Shown: piece after piece, positions 7,731 to 15,883 of the stretch
Numbering within the stretch: position 1 is the first letter of the stretch
How the letters are laid out: every line of letters begins with the position of its first letter
NCBI RefSeq assembly: GCF_047263945.1
Contig: NZ_JBLAVB010000001.1
Span: 1,001,259 to 1,065,258 of the forward strand
Reading direction: 5' to 3'
Length of the DNA: 64,000 nt
DNA from: Rhodospirillum sp047263945
GTDB lineage: Bacteria > Pseudomonadota > Alphaproteobacteria > Rhodospirillales > Rhodospirillaceae
Translations under genes and position numbers: made by a program
Notes under the pieces: generated by a model
Seen by the model: only the letters and a program-made list of their open reading frames with translations
Told to the model about the DNA's origin: nothing
The model's database searches: none

Positions 7731-9381
7731 GGAGCGCCTCCTTGAACGGGGTAATGCCAACGCGGCGGAAGGTGTCAATGAACGTTTCGGACCCCTCGCG
7801 GAGCTCCATATAGGCCTCGACCACGGTTTCCACCGCGTCGACGATGCCTTCGGCAGAAAAGCCCCGCCCGGTCTGCTGTGCCACCGCAGCGCGTTCGTCT
7901 GCGGCGCCACCCAAAACCAACTGGTAGGCCTCGTCCCCGGCCTTCTCAAGACCCAGAATGCCAATATTGCCCGCGTGGTGGTGCCCGCAGGCATTGATGC
8001 AGCCGCTGATGTTCAAGGTGACCGGACCAATATCTTGAATCCGTGTCATGTCCTTGAACCGGGCGCTGATCTCCTGAGCGATGGGAATGGACCGGGCCGT
8101 CGCAAGCGCGCAGTAGTCCAGGCCCGGGCAGGCAATGATGTCGCCCATATGACCCACGTTCGGCGTCTCCAGCCCGACGGCCTGAAGGGCCAACCACAAG
8201 GCATGGAGCTGGTCCTGGCGCACATGGGGTAACAGCAGGTTCTGTTCGTGGGTCACCCGCAGAATGCCTTGGGAATACCGGTCCACCAAGTCCGCAACGG
8301 CCTCCATTTCGTCTGTGGTGGCATCTCCGGGGATGCCACCAACGGGCTTCAGAGAAATGGTGACACCCGCATAGCCTTCCACCTTATGGGCATGGACGTT
8401 GGCGTTCAGCCAGGCGTCAAAGGCCGGATCCTGGGCGCGCAGGTCGGCGACCTCCTGCGCTGTCCCGGTGGAAACCGGAGCATAGTCCAAGGGCGCGAAG
8501 TAATCGGTGATCCGCGCAACTTCCTCGGCGGGAACGTCCACGGTGGTCCGCTCCATGGCTTCCCACTCGGCATCGACCTTGGCCCGGAAAGCCTCCACGC
8601 CGAGCGCGTCCATGAGAATCTTGATGCGGGCCTTGTACTTGTTGTCCCGGCGTCCCTGCATGTTGTAGGTCCGCAGGATGGCCTCCAGGTAGGACAATAG
8701 ATGTTCCTTGCGCAGGTCATCGCGTAACAGGCGTCCAACACGTGGGGTACGGCCCATGCCGCCGCCCACATAGACCTTGAAACCGATCTCACCAGAGCCA
8801 TCCGGCAGAGGGGCCAGTTCCAAGCCAACATCATGGAACTGAACCGCTGCCCGATCCTTGGTAGCACCCGTGATCGCTATCTTAAACTTGCGCGGCAGGA
8901 AGGTGAATTCCGGGTGGAAGGTGGACCACTGGCGGATCAGTTCCGCCCAGGGGCGGGGGTCTTCATATTCATCCGCTGCGACACCGGCCAGCGGGTCGCA
9001 GGTGGTGTTACGGATGCAGTTTCCACTGGTCTGAATGGCATGCAGACCCACTTCGGCCAATTCCTCCAACACCTTGGGCATGTCGGACAGGGCGATCCAG
9101 TTATACTGGATGTTCTGGCGGGTGGTGAAATGCCCATAGCCCTTGTCATAATCCTTGGCGATGCGGGCCATGCGCCGGAGCTGGTTGGCAGACAGCTCGC
9201 CATAAGGCACCGCAACCCGCAGCATATAAGCGTGAAGTTGCAAATAGACGCCGTTCATCAGCCGCAGGGGCTTGAACGAGTCTTCGTCGATCTCGCCGGA
9301 CAGGCGGCGGGCCACCTGGTCCGAGAACTCCCGCGTGCGGTCAGCAACAATGGCGGCGTCGAATTCGTCGTAGCGATACAT
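7711..9381 (-). CDS. cysI: Sulfite reductase hemoprotein subunit CysI
   Basis: A 556-residue siroheme and Fe4S4 enzyme that reduces sulfite to sulfide with six electrons. The two cofactor-binding cysteine groups are CPGLDYC and SGCINACGHHHAGNIG. Both ferredoxin-like half-domains are present: HFTTRQNIQYNWI in the first half and RVTHEQNLLLPHV in the second. Length is normal. There is no flavoprotein CysJ in the operon, so electrons probably come from ferredoxin or through the DUF934 partner; this is inference. It sits between DUF2849 and DUF934 in an uninterrupted minus-strand operon. Confidence 0.94.
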   Translation of the reverse strand: MYRYDEFDAAIVADRTREFSDQVARRLSGEIDEDSFKPLRLMNGVYLQLHAYMLRVAVPYGELSANQLRRMARIAKDYDKGYGHFTTRQNIQYNWIALSDMPKVLEELAEVGLHAIQTSGNCIRNTTCDPLAGVAADEYEDPRPWAELIRQWSTFHPEFTFLPRKFKIAITGATKDRAAVQFHDVGLELAPLPDGSGEIGFKVYVGGGMGRTPRVGRLLRDDLRKEHLLSYLEAILRTYNMQGRRDNKYKARIKILMDALGVEAFRAKVDAEWEAMERTTVDVPAEEVARITDYFAPLDYAPVSTGTAQEVADLRAQDPAFDAWLNANVHAHKVEGYAGVTISLKPVGGIPGDATTDEMEAVADLVDRYSQGILRVTHEQNLLLPHVRQDQLHALWLALQAVGLETPNVGHMGDIIACPGLDYCALATARSIPIAQEISARFKDMTRIQDIGPVTLNISGCINACGHHHAGNIGILGLEKAGDEAYQLVLGGAADERAAVAQQTGRGFSAEGIVDAVETVVEAYMELREGSETFIDTFRRVGITPFKEALHGPTSA

Positions 9382-9384
9382 GGT

Positions 9385-9684
9385 TCAGTGTGCCTTCGCA
9401 GAAGGAGACGTCTTGTAGAGAACCGTTGGCCCTTCGGCTCGAATGCGGTCGCGGATATGGGCGGGCGCACCATCGCTCACTTCGTGGCTGTACACCCCGA
9501 CCACACCGGAAACTTCATCGGCCTTGGCCAGGACCAGTTCGTCCTCAAGGGACTCGCCGGAAAGCACCAGGGCATCCGAGAAAGCTTCGCTCCAGGTGCA
9601 TTCGCCACACCGATAGACCACAACCCCATCGGTCAGACGGTTGGCGGAAATGACATGAAGCGCGGGGACAGTCTTTTTGCTCAT
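9385..9684 (-). CDS. DUF2849 family small protein
   Basis: A 99-residue protein typical of alphaproteobacterial sulfate-assimilation operons, always between cysG and cysI. It contains HVISANRLTDGVVVYR and a short acidic middle. No membrane segment or metal motif is visible. Spacing to cysI is 3 bases and to cysG is 6, so it is translated as part of the operon. Its biochemical role is not established. Confidence 0.87.
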   Translation of the reverse strand: MSKKTVPALHVISANRLTDGVVVYRCGECTWSEAFSDALVLSGESLEDELVLAKADEVSGVVGVYSHEVSDGAPAHIRDRIRAEGPTVLYKTSPSAKAH

Positions 9685-9690
9685 GGTTGG

Positions 9691-11226
9691 TTACCCTTGA
9701 CGCACATAGAAAGGATCGGCGCCCGGTTGGGATCGCCCAGAGGAAAGGTCTGCGGCCCCAAAGGGCACGGGAAAGGACATGTCAGTCCAGGAAGGTTGGG
9801 CCGCGCGCGCCGGGCGGTGGGCCGGTATCCGCCCGGCGGCGCGCGCCACCTCGCCCACTAGAAGCAGGCCAGGGGCTTTGGGGTCCCGGTCGCGCAGGTC
9901 GGCAACCAGGGACGGCAAGTCAATAAGGGAACCCTGGGCAACGCGTTGGTTCGCGCCTCCCACGTCCATGGCCACAGCCACGGGAGTCTCCGGGGAGAGC
10001 CCACCGGAGATCAGGCCAGAAGCGGCCTCCCGCGCCCGGCCCAGGGCCATGTACAAGGCAAGCGTTCCGCCGGTCCGCGCGAGGGCGGACCAGTCGTGCC
10101 GCCCCTGATCTCCGGATCGGTCCCCCCGAAGATGGGCCGTGGCCAAGGTTACGGACTGGGCGTGGTCCCGATCAGTCAGCGGGATTCCCATGGTCGCGGC
10201 GGCGGCTGAAGCTGCCGTGATGCCCGGGACAATGGCCCAGGGCGTACCCGCTGCGTCCAAGGCTGCGATTTCTTCGGACAAGCGACCAAAGATAGCAGGG
10301 TCCCCCCCCTTCAGGCGGACGACCACCCGGCCTCCCTTGGCCTCCCGGACCATCAGGGCACAGATAGCATCCTGATCCATGGAGGGTCGGCCTGCCCGCT
10401 TGCCGACGGAAATCCGATTTGCGTCCCGGCGGGCCAGATCCAGCACCCCCTCGCCCACCAAATCGTCATGGATGATCACATCGGCTTCCTGAAGGAGGCG
10501 TTGGGCCTTGAGTGTCAGCAGCTCGGGATCACCGGGACCGGCCCCCACAAGATGCACGACGCCCGGATCATTGGCCTCCTCGGCCAGTCCCCGAGTCCCA
10601 TTTAGAAGACGAAGCGCCAAAGAGCGAGCCCTCGGCGTATCCCCGGCAAGAACCGCGCGGGCCGGTTCTCCATCCATAAACCGCTCCCAGAAGCGGCGGC
10701 GGGTGCCCCCATCGGGCAGAGCGCGGGCCACGGCCTCGCGGAAGCCTTCGGCCAAGGTCGCCAAGGCGCCCAGACGACTGGGGAGCAAGCGGTCGATGGC
10801 CGCACGTACCCGACGCGCCAGGACCGGCGAGGCCCCCCCTGTTCCGATGGCAACCACCACCGCCCCCCGATCGACAATGGCCGGAGTCAAAAAGTCGCAA
10901 AGCTCCGGCCTGTCGACCACATTGACCAGCACACCCCGGCGCCGAGCCTCGGCCGCTACGGCCACATCCAATTCGGTCGAACCGGTGGCCACATAAGCCA
11001 AACGAGCCCCCTCCAAATCGACAGGCCGATAGGCGTGGCCCGGCAAGATCGGCTGGTTAAGAGAGGGATCCGCCTCCCATGTCACACCTTCCCCGTCCGG
11101 GGCCAGAATGGTCACCCGGGCACCGGCCTTCAGGGCAAGACGGGCCTTGGCCAAGGCCGCAGATGTCGCACCAACGACCACGACCCGGGATTCCGTCAAG
11201 GGTAGAAAGATGGGAAAACTGTCCAC
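9691..11226 (-). CDS. cysG: Siroheme synthase CysG (precorrin-2 dehydrogenase/ferrochelatase plus uroporphyrinogen methyltransferase)
   Basis: A 511-residue bifunctional enzyme that makes siroheme for CysI. The N-terminal half (about 1-210) is the NAD-dependent dehydrogenase/chelatase, with VVVVGATSAALAKARLAL and IGTGGASPVLARRVR. The C-terminal half (about 225-480) is the SAM-dependent methyltransferase with VGAGPGDPELLTLKA, VVVRLKGGDPAIFGR and the PGITAASAAAA loop. I prefer GTG 11224-11226, which has AGGAGG 6 bases upstream, over an earlier GTG at 11262. It is the first gene of the five-gene sulfur operon. Confidence 0.93.
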   Translation of the reverse strand: MDSFPIFLPLTESRVVVVGATSAALAKARLALKAGARVTILAPDGEGVTWEADPSLNQPILPGHAYRPVDLEGARLAYVATGSTELDVAVAAEARRRGVLVNVVDRPELCDFLTPAIVDRGAVVVAIGTGGASPVLARRVRAAIDRLLPSRLGALATLAEGFREAVARALPDGGTRRRFWERFMDGEPARAVLAGDTPRARSLALRLLNGTRGLAEEANDPGVVHLVGAGPGDPELLTLKAQRLLQEADVIIHDDLVGEGVLDLARRDANRISVGKRAGRPSMDQDAICALMVREAKGGRVVVRLKGGDPAIFGRLSEEIAALDAAGTPWAIVPGITAASAAAATMGIPLTDRDHAQSVTLATAHLRGDRSGDQGRHDWSALARTGGTLALYMALGRAREAASGLISGGLSPETPVAVAMDVGGANQRVAQGSLIDLPSLVADLRDRDPKAPGLLLVGEVARAAGRIPAHRPARAAQPSWTDMSFPVPFGAADLSSGRSQPGADPFYVRQG

Positions 11227-11541
11227 GCTCGATCCTCCTGGGGAGCACGCGGCGACAAGCACACGTTCGCTCCGGTTATCCTGATTTTTACAGTTCTGGA
11301 GTGGATGTCAAGATTTTTATAACACTATTTGTATGTGTTGTTTTTTTAAATAACAGTATATTTATGTTATTTCTCTACTAGGGGTATACACCTACTTGAA
11401 GTTTAGCGCGATGACACTGATAAATCACACTTCACCCATCAAGGGAAAAAGGCCTCACCATACAAGGCCTGGGTTTCCTTGACTCATCGGGAAATCCGGA
11501 GAGACCCCCTCCCTGGATAGAGCAAAGTCTGGATACTGGCC
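11227..11541. other. AT-rich divergent promoter region, cysG / tetR
   Basis: About 315 bases without a gene, far more AT-rich than its surroundings, between the divergent cys operon and the tetR gene. It must hold promoters for both. The only clear structured signal is the inverted repeat at 11348-11372. Confidence 0.55.
11348..11372. promoter_or_regulatory. Candidate operator between cysG and tetR
   Basis: AAATAACA (11348-11355) and TGTTATTT (11365-11372) are perfect 8-bp arms around a 9-base AT spacer. The size suits a dimeric helix-turn-helix regulator. Which regulator binds is unknown; the adjacent TetR is a candidate. Confidence 0.4.
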
Positions 11542-12167
11542 ATGCCTCGCTGGAAACAAAACGACCTGAACTCCGACACACTTTTCCAAAGAAAGCGAAA
11601 CACGGTAATCCGAGAAGCTGCCAAGACATTCAGTTCGAAAGGATACCACGGAACGTCCTTGGACGAAGTGGCCCGCGTGCTGGGCGTCACCAAGGCTGCG
11701 CTCTATTATTACATTCCCAGCAAGCGCGACATTCTTTACGAATGCCTGGTCATCGCCGAAAATATTGGGACAACAGCCCTGGAAAAGGCCCAATCAGAGA
11801 GCCCCTCAGGCCTGGGACGCATAACCACCTTCGTCCAAAGCTATGCGAACCAAGCCATGGAAGAAATGGGGGTCTGCCTGCTGATCACAGATCTGGCCGA
11901 TCTAGAGGAGGACTGCCGCCTCAACATCTCCGCACGACGCGCCGCCCTGCTGCGAGGGCTCATGGATTTCATCGAAGAAGGGCGCAAACAGGGGAATATC
12001 AGCCCAAAGTTGACGCGGATATTTCAGCGCACTTCATCCTCAATGCCCTGAACACCCTGCCCCGCTGGGGCAAGACCGTTGCGGAGCAGCGTTCCCTGGA
12101 TCACATCATTGAGGATATTACGATCCTCATTTCCTCTGGCATGTCCCCATCCGTGAACACCCAGTAA
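11542..12167 (+). pseudogene. TetR-family transcriptional regulator, frameshifted
   Basis: The N-terminal helix-turn-helix is intact (TSLDEVARVLGVTKAALYYY, residues about 35-55), followed by a helical ligand domain with VCLLITDLADL. The frame stops at 12051 after 169 codons. The expected C-terminus (ISAHFILNALNTLPRWGK, then DHIIEDITILISSGM) continues without interruption in the +1-shifted frame to 12167. One base is missing near 12010-12016, where AAGTTGACGCGG would need an extra base. The upstream sequence has no strong ribosome site. Either the gene is inactivated or there is a sequencing error; the DNA-binding half would still be made. Confidence 0.75.
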
Positions 12168-12438
12168 TGGCGGTAGGCAAAAAAAGGGGCCGTGGTTGCC
12201 CACGGCCCAAGTTTAGGGAGGAAACGTCCAAGAAAGACAGCATAACTGCACGAAGTGCATGGACCGTCATGCTGCGATGCACAATATCGCTGAATCGAAG
12301 CCCCTTGTAAAGAGGTTTTTTCGCGCCGCACCATATTTGCGCCCCAGCCGCCCCTCTCACGCCCCAACTGCCAGAGGTCTCGCAGGCCCATCTGTTTAAA
12401 GCTCAACCCGAAATAACTCTCATTTTTTCAATAATTTA
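12168..12438. other. Intergenic region after tetR
   Basis: No coding potential is seen. A GGGCCGTGGTTGCCCACGGCCC palindrome-like stretch near 12187-12207 directly follows the tetR reading frame and may terminate its transcript. Confidence 0.4.
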
Positions 12439-12574
12439 TACCAAGCAGCGCGGGTTGAAACCCAGGCCGCTTTTCTTGCGTTCAAACGCCAGGCGGGCTT
12501 TTACGCGCCATAAGGCGCGGCGGCCACTTGGCCGCTTCCAAGGTGCGCTGAGGCAAACTCACCGCACCTGGGTA
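12439..12574 (-). repeat. 136-bp palindromic mobile element (MITE-like), copy A
   Basis: The element begins TACCAAG and ends CTGGGTA, nearly inverted termini. It is flanked on both sides by TTA (12436-12438 and 12575-12577), a 3-bp target duplication. Internally it carries several hairpins, including CGGCCACTTGGCCG and GCGCCATAAGGCGC. It has no open frame. Three more copies lie at 41570, 59038 and 63799; this copy is in reverse orientation to those. Confidence 0.85.
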
Positions 12575-12577
12575 TTA

Positions 12578-13104
12578 GTCATTATTCCCGCGCATGCAGG
12601 AATCCAGGGTAGGCACAGGCAACGGAGGCAAAACCCGCAACGCCAGAGCGCTTGAGCACCGACACCAAAATCAACCCTGGATGCCCGTTTTCACGGACAT
12701 GACGGAAACCATTGAATTCACGGCATGAATTTTGGGTTGATCTCGAAGGCACTCAAAAAAAACAAGATAAAACACAGCCCCCTCCCCAAAAGGCATCGAC
12801 TAGGCGATATAGCGAATAGATGAAGCCCGCCGTATGATTCGTGACATTTCTGCGGCAACCCTATCATTTTTTATCCACAAAGCTGGCAATCACTGGCAAA
12901 ATGTCTAGAGGCTGAAAGGAACCATCCTAAAAGGTGGCATTATATGGACGCGTCCAAAATGATCTGGGAAAATGGTAACTTCATCCAATACTGAGAATAT
13001 GATCGAAAGAAATTTGCGGAAAGGCGGATGAACGGCGTGAACGTGAATGGCACGAACAAGGAAAACGCATATCTGTGCGGCGATATGCGGCTGATAGGTA
13101 AAGA
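12578..13104. other. Intergenic region with an extragenic palindromic repeat
   Basis: Bases 12580-12612 (ATTATTCCCGCGCATGCAGG) and about 12672-12705 form the imperfect inverted ends of a common proteobacterial extragenic repeat built on ATTCCCGC...GGAATCCAG. The rest, to the hemerythrin start, is AT-rich with no gene seen. Confidence 0.45.
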
Positions 13105-13536
13105 ATGTCACTGATCAAATGGTCCGATAAAATGAGCGTTGGAAACGCTGCGCTGGACAAAGACCATCAAACGCTCCTTAAAATTCTCAATCAATTCCAT
13201 GCTGTGGTTCGAGGCCGAATCGGGCGCGAGGTCATTCCCGGACTTTTCGAGGAATTAGCCCATTACACCGAATACCATTTCGGCATGGAAGAACGTCTCA
13301 TGCGCATGTGTGCCTATGAAGGCCTCGAGCAGCATAAAGTCTTGCACGATGGCCTGAAACGGCGTGTCCAAAACTTCAAGGACCGCCACTCCAAGGATCC
13401 TGACAGTTTTCCCGTTTTGGAAATGTTCGACTTTCTATCCGATTGGATGATGCGTCACATTCTCCGCGAAGACATGAAGATCGCAGAAGCCATACAGAAT
13501 GCCAAAAACAGGTCCCAAAAAAGCTCCAACTCATGA
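13105..13536 (+). CDS. Bacteriohemerythrin
   Basis: A 143-residue single-domain protein that binds O2 at a di-iron site in a four-helix bundle. The iron ligands can be followed: the His in DKDHQTLL, the HYTEYHFGMEERLM group (His and Glu), EQHKVLHDGL (two His) and MMRHILREDMKIA (His and Asp). Length is normal for stand-alone bacterial forms, which store or sense oxygen. It converges on the response-regulator gene with no gap, so the two share a short 3' boundary. Its neighbours are signalling genes, suggesting an oxygen-linked sensory role. Confidence 0.92.
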   Translation: MSLIKWSDKMSVGNAALDKDHQTLLKILNQFHAVVRGRIGREVIPGLFEELAHYTEYHFGMEERLMRMCAYEGLEQHKVLHDGLKRRVQNFKDRHSKDPDSFPVLEMFDFLSDWMMRHILREDMKIAEAIQNAKNRSQKSSNS

Positions 13537-13956
13537 TCAATGGGGCGGCAGCTTCACCAAAGTGCACCAAAACTGCTCGATACCCCGAACCACATCAATG
13601 AATTGGTCAAAATCAACCGGCTTGACGATATAGCAATTCGCATGCAGATCGTAGCTTTTCGTAATATCTGCCTCGGCCTGAGAGGTGGTCAGGACAATCA
13701 CAGGAATACGCTTTAAATCCGCATCCTCTTTTAACTCGGCCAATACCTCCCTGCCATCCTTCCGGGGCAAGTTGAGGTCCAAAAGAATCAGGTCCGGCTG
13801 CGGAACCGACGTATACAGAGGCTCACGCCGCAAAAAGGCCATCGCCTCAATCCCATCTTGCACCACATGCAGATTAATGGGCAGCCCCCCCTCCTTGAAG
13901 GCTTCGGACGCGAGACGAGCATCACCCGGGTTGTCCTCGACCAACAATATATCCAT
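13537..13956 (-). CDS. Single-domain response regulator (Rcp1-type receiver)
   Basis: A receiver-only protein of about 139 residues. Acidic pocket and switch residues are visible: VEDNPGDA near the start, phosphoacceptor Asp in DLILLDLNLPRKDG, Thr/Ser in VIVLTTSQAEADI and Lys in CYIVKPVDFDQF. The N-P-G-D insertion and the PRKDG loop are typical of the Rcp1 subgroup that partners phytochrome-like or hybrid kinases. I prefer ATG 13956 over TTG 13965. It lies 83 bases after the REC-PAS-GGDEF gene on the same strand and probably shares its transcript. Confidence 0.9.
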   Translation of the reverse strand: MDILLVEDNPGDARLASEAFKEGGLPINLHVVQDGIEAMAFLRREPLYTSVPQPDLILLDLNLPRKDGREVLAELKEDADLKRIPVIVLTTSQAEADITKSYDLHANCYIVKPVDFDQFIDVVRGIEQFWCTLVKLPPH

Positions 13957-14039
13957 GACCCACAAATTCCTTTCGTTTCCCCGACCATCGAAAGCCCGAT
14001 ACGTCGTCCAGTAGGGATGCAGGGTATCGGCCCTTGGAA

Positions 14040-15329
14040 TTATAAGGGCTCTGCGCCGAGATCCGCGAAGACAAAACGATTTTTGCCCGCTCGTTTTGCC
14101 TTGTACATGGCCTCGTCGGCCGCATGCAACAAATGCTCTGGGCCCATGCCGTCCTTAGGACAAGTCGCAACACCGACGCTTGCGGAAAGCAAGAGCGTCC
14201 CACACTCCATTTCATAGGGCTGAGACAGGGCATCCACCACCTTAATCGCCACCGCCTCAGCGTCATGGGGCTGATTAACCTCACTCAACACCACGGTAAA
14301 TTCATCCCCGCCAAGACGGGCCACTTCGTCAGAGACGCGCACCGCCCGCCGCAACCGCAAGGCAACTTCCTTCAGGACCAGATCACCGACATCATGGCCT
14401 TGATTGTCGTTCACATCCTTGAACCCATCCAAATCGACAAACAACAAACTCAACTGCCGACCATACCGGCGATTGCGCTCGATTCCGGAAGCCAAAAGCT
14501 TCAGGAACAGGGGGCGATTGGGCAAACCCGTCAGGGAATCGGTGGTGGCCTGCCGGATCAATTCATCCTCTGCCCGACGCCGGAAGGTGACATCGGAAAA
14601 GATCACCACATAGCCAACAGCTTGCCCCAACCCATCTCGCACCACGTTGATCCGAATCCATTCAGGACGAATTTGTCCATCGCGACGCCGGTTCCAAATC
14701 TCCCCCTCCCAGCTCCCCTCTTCCTTCAAGCGGGCCCACAGCGCATCATAGAAGTCTTGATCATGGACATTGGGCAGCAGGAAATGGGCAGACTTTCCCT
14801 CCACTTCCCCAGCGGCACACCCCATGACTTCCAGATAGGCAGGGTTGACCCGGGAGACCACACCTCGGGTATCCATGACCAACATACCCGTATCCGTATT
14901 GTTGAAAGCGGCCTCAGATAACAGCAATTGGCGGCGGGTTCTCTGACGTTCAATAGCGTGAAGAATGGAGCGGCGAATCAACTCCCCGTCCCCCTTTCCC
15001 TTCACGAGATAATCCTGGGCACCCCGCTGAACGGCCTGAACCGCCACGGAAAAATCATCCAGACCTGACATCACCACCACCGGCGTCTCATCTACAGCGG
15101 CAATGAGACGCTCCAGGGTGGACAATCCCTGGCTATCAGGAAGGAAAAGATCAAGCAGGACCACACCAAAGGCCCGTTCCCCCAAGGCCTCCATGGCACC
15201 CGCGAGGTCCGACCGCACGACGACCCGGAAATGCACATCTGTTTGCTCAGAAAGATTAATCTCAATCAACCGACTGTCGCCAGGATTGTCCTCCACCACA
15301 AGAACGTCTATCGGCCGTTCAAACAGCAT
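14040..15329 (-). CDS. REC-PAS-GGDEF diguanylate cyclase
   Basis: A 429-residue cytoplasmic signalling protein that makes cyclic di-GMP. A receiver domain (1-125) has phosphoacceptor Asp in VVLLDLFLPDSQG. A PAS domain (about 135-250) follows with NTDTGMLVMDTRGVV, and the linker leads into GGDEF (about 262-425). The active site RLGGDEFTVVL is intact. The RVSD motif five residues upstream matches the product-inhibition I-site, so activity should be feedback-limited. There is no EAL domain. Its receiver resembles that of the downstream single-domain regulator, and the nearby hemerythrin suggests oxygen or redox input; that link is inference. Confidence 0.93.
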   Translation of the reverse strand: MLFERPIDVLVVEDNPGDSRLIEINLSEQTDVHFRVVVRSDLAGAMEALGERAFGVVLLDLFLPDSQGLSTLERLIAAVDETPVVVMSGLDDFSVAVQAVQRGAQDYLVKGKGDGELIRRSILHAIERQRTRRQLLLSEAAFNNTDTGMLVMDTRGVVSRVNPAYLEVMGCAAGEVEGKSAHFLLPNVHDQDFYDALWARLKEEGSWEGEIWNRRRDGQIRPEWIRINVVRDGLGQAVGYVVIFSDVTFRRRAEDELIRQATTDSLTGLPNRPLFLKLLASGIERNRRYGRQLSLLFVDLDGFKDVNDNQGHDVGDLVLKEVALRLRRAVRVSDEVARLGGDEFTVVLSEVNQPHDAEAVAIKVVDALSQPYEMECGTLLLSASVGVATCPKDGMGPEHLLHAADEAMYKAKRAGKNRFVFADLGAEPL

Positions 15330-15883
15330 TTCCCGACTATGCCCTTCCCCAATTCAGAGGAACCGCCCCTTTCGGCCACAGCCCTCCTCGCCCCTCTCCC
15401 AATAGGACCACACCATAGTCCGCTTCCAACGGAGGGTCCACAATCTCTGATCACCTGAAAACAAAAACCGCATCCGAAACAATCTCGAGTAAAATCAAAT
15501 AAAACTTACCGAGCAACAATACAAAAATCTTCTTTAACCTGCATTACTTTGAGAAATAATTTCACAATATTGACAAAAAACTTCAGAAACATCAAATGTC
15601 GTGAAGATCACAGGAAACATGTTGCGATGCGCCGTATCATTTCCTACCTTTAAGAAGGTGGTGGCATTGGCATGAATACGGGAATGGCGCTCAAGCCTGC
15701 GCCCATTTAACTTAGTGGTTGGACGTTTCCTTTAGATAGAGGACGTTTCCTTTGGATAGAGCACGTGTTCCGGGATCCACGACAGCTCAACAGCCCCTCC
15801 TTTTTCGGGCGCCGACCGGCCATCTGTGCTCCCCCCAATCCGACTCCCCCTTCAAAAAAAGACACGAGGTTTGAACGGACGAT
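15330..15883. other. Divergent intergenic region upstream of the NAGGN operon
   Basis: No gene seen in 554 bases. The half near the GGDEF gene is AT-rich (15480-15600). A perfect-but-one tandem repeat at 15721-15760 stands about 120 bases before asnO. The region should contain an osmotically responsive promoter, which I could not locate with confidence. Confidence 0.5.
15721..15760. repeat. Tandem 20-bp direct repeat upstream of asnO
   Basis: Two adjacent copies of GGACGTTTCCTTTRGATAGA differ at one base (A at 15734, G at 15754). The 20-bp spacing puts both on nearly the same face of the helix, as for paired activator sites. Confidence 0.6.
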
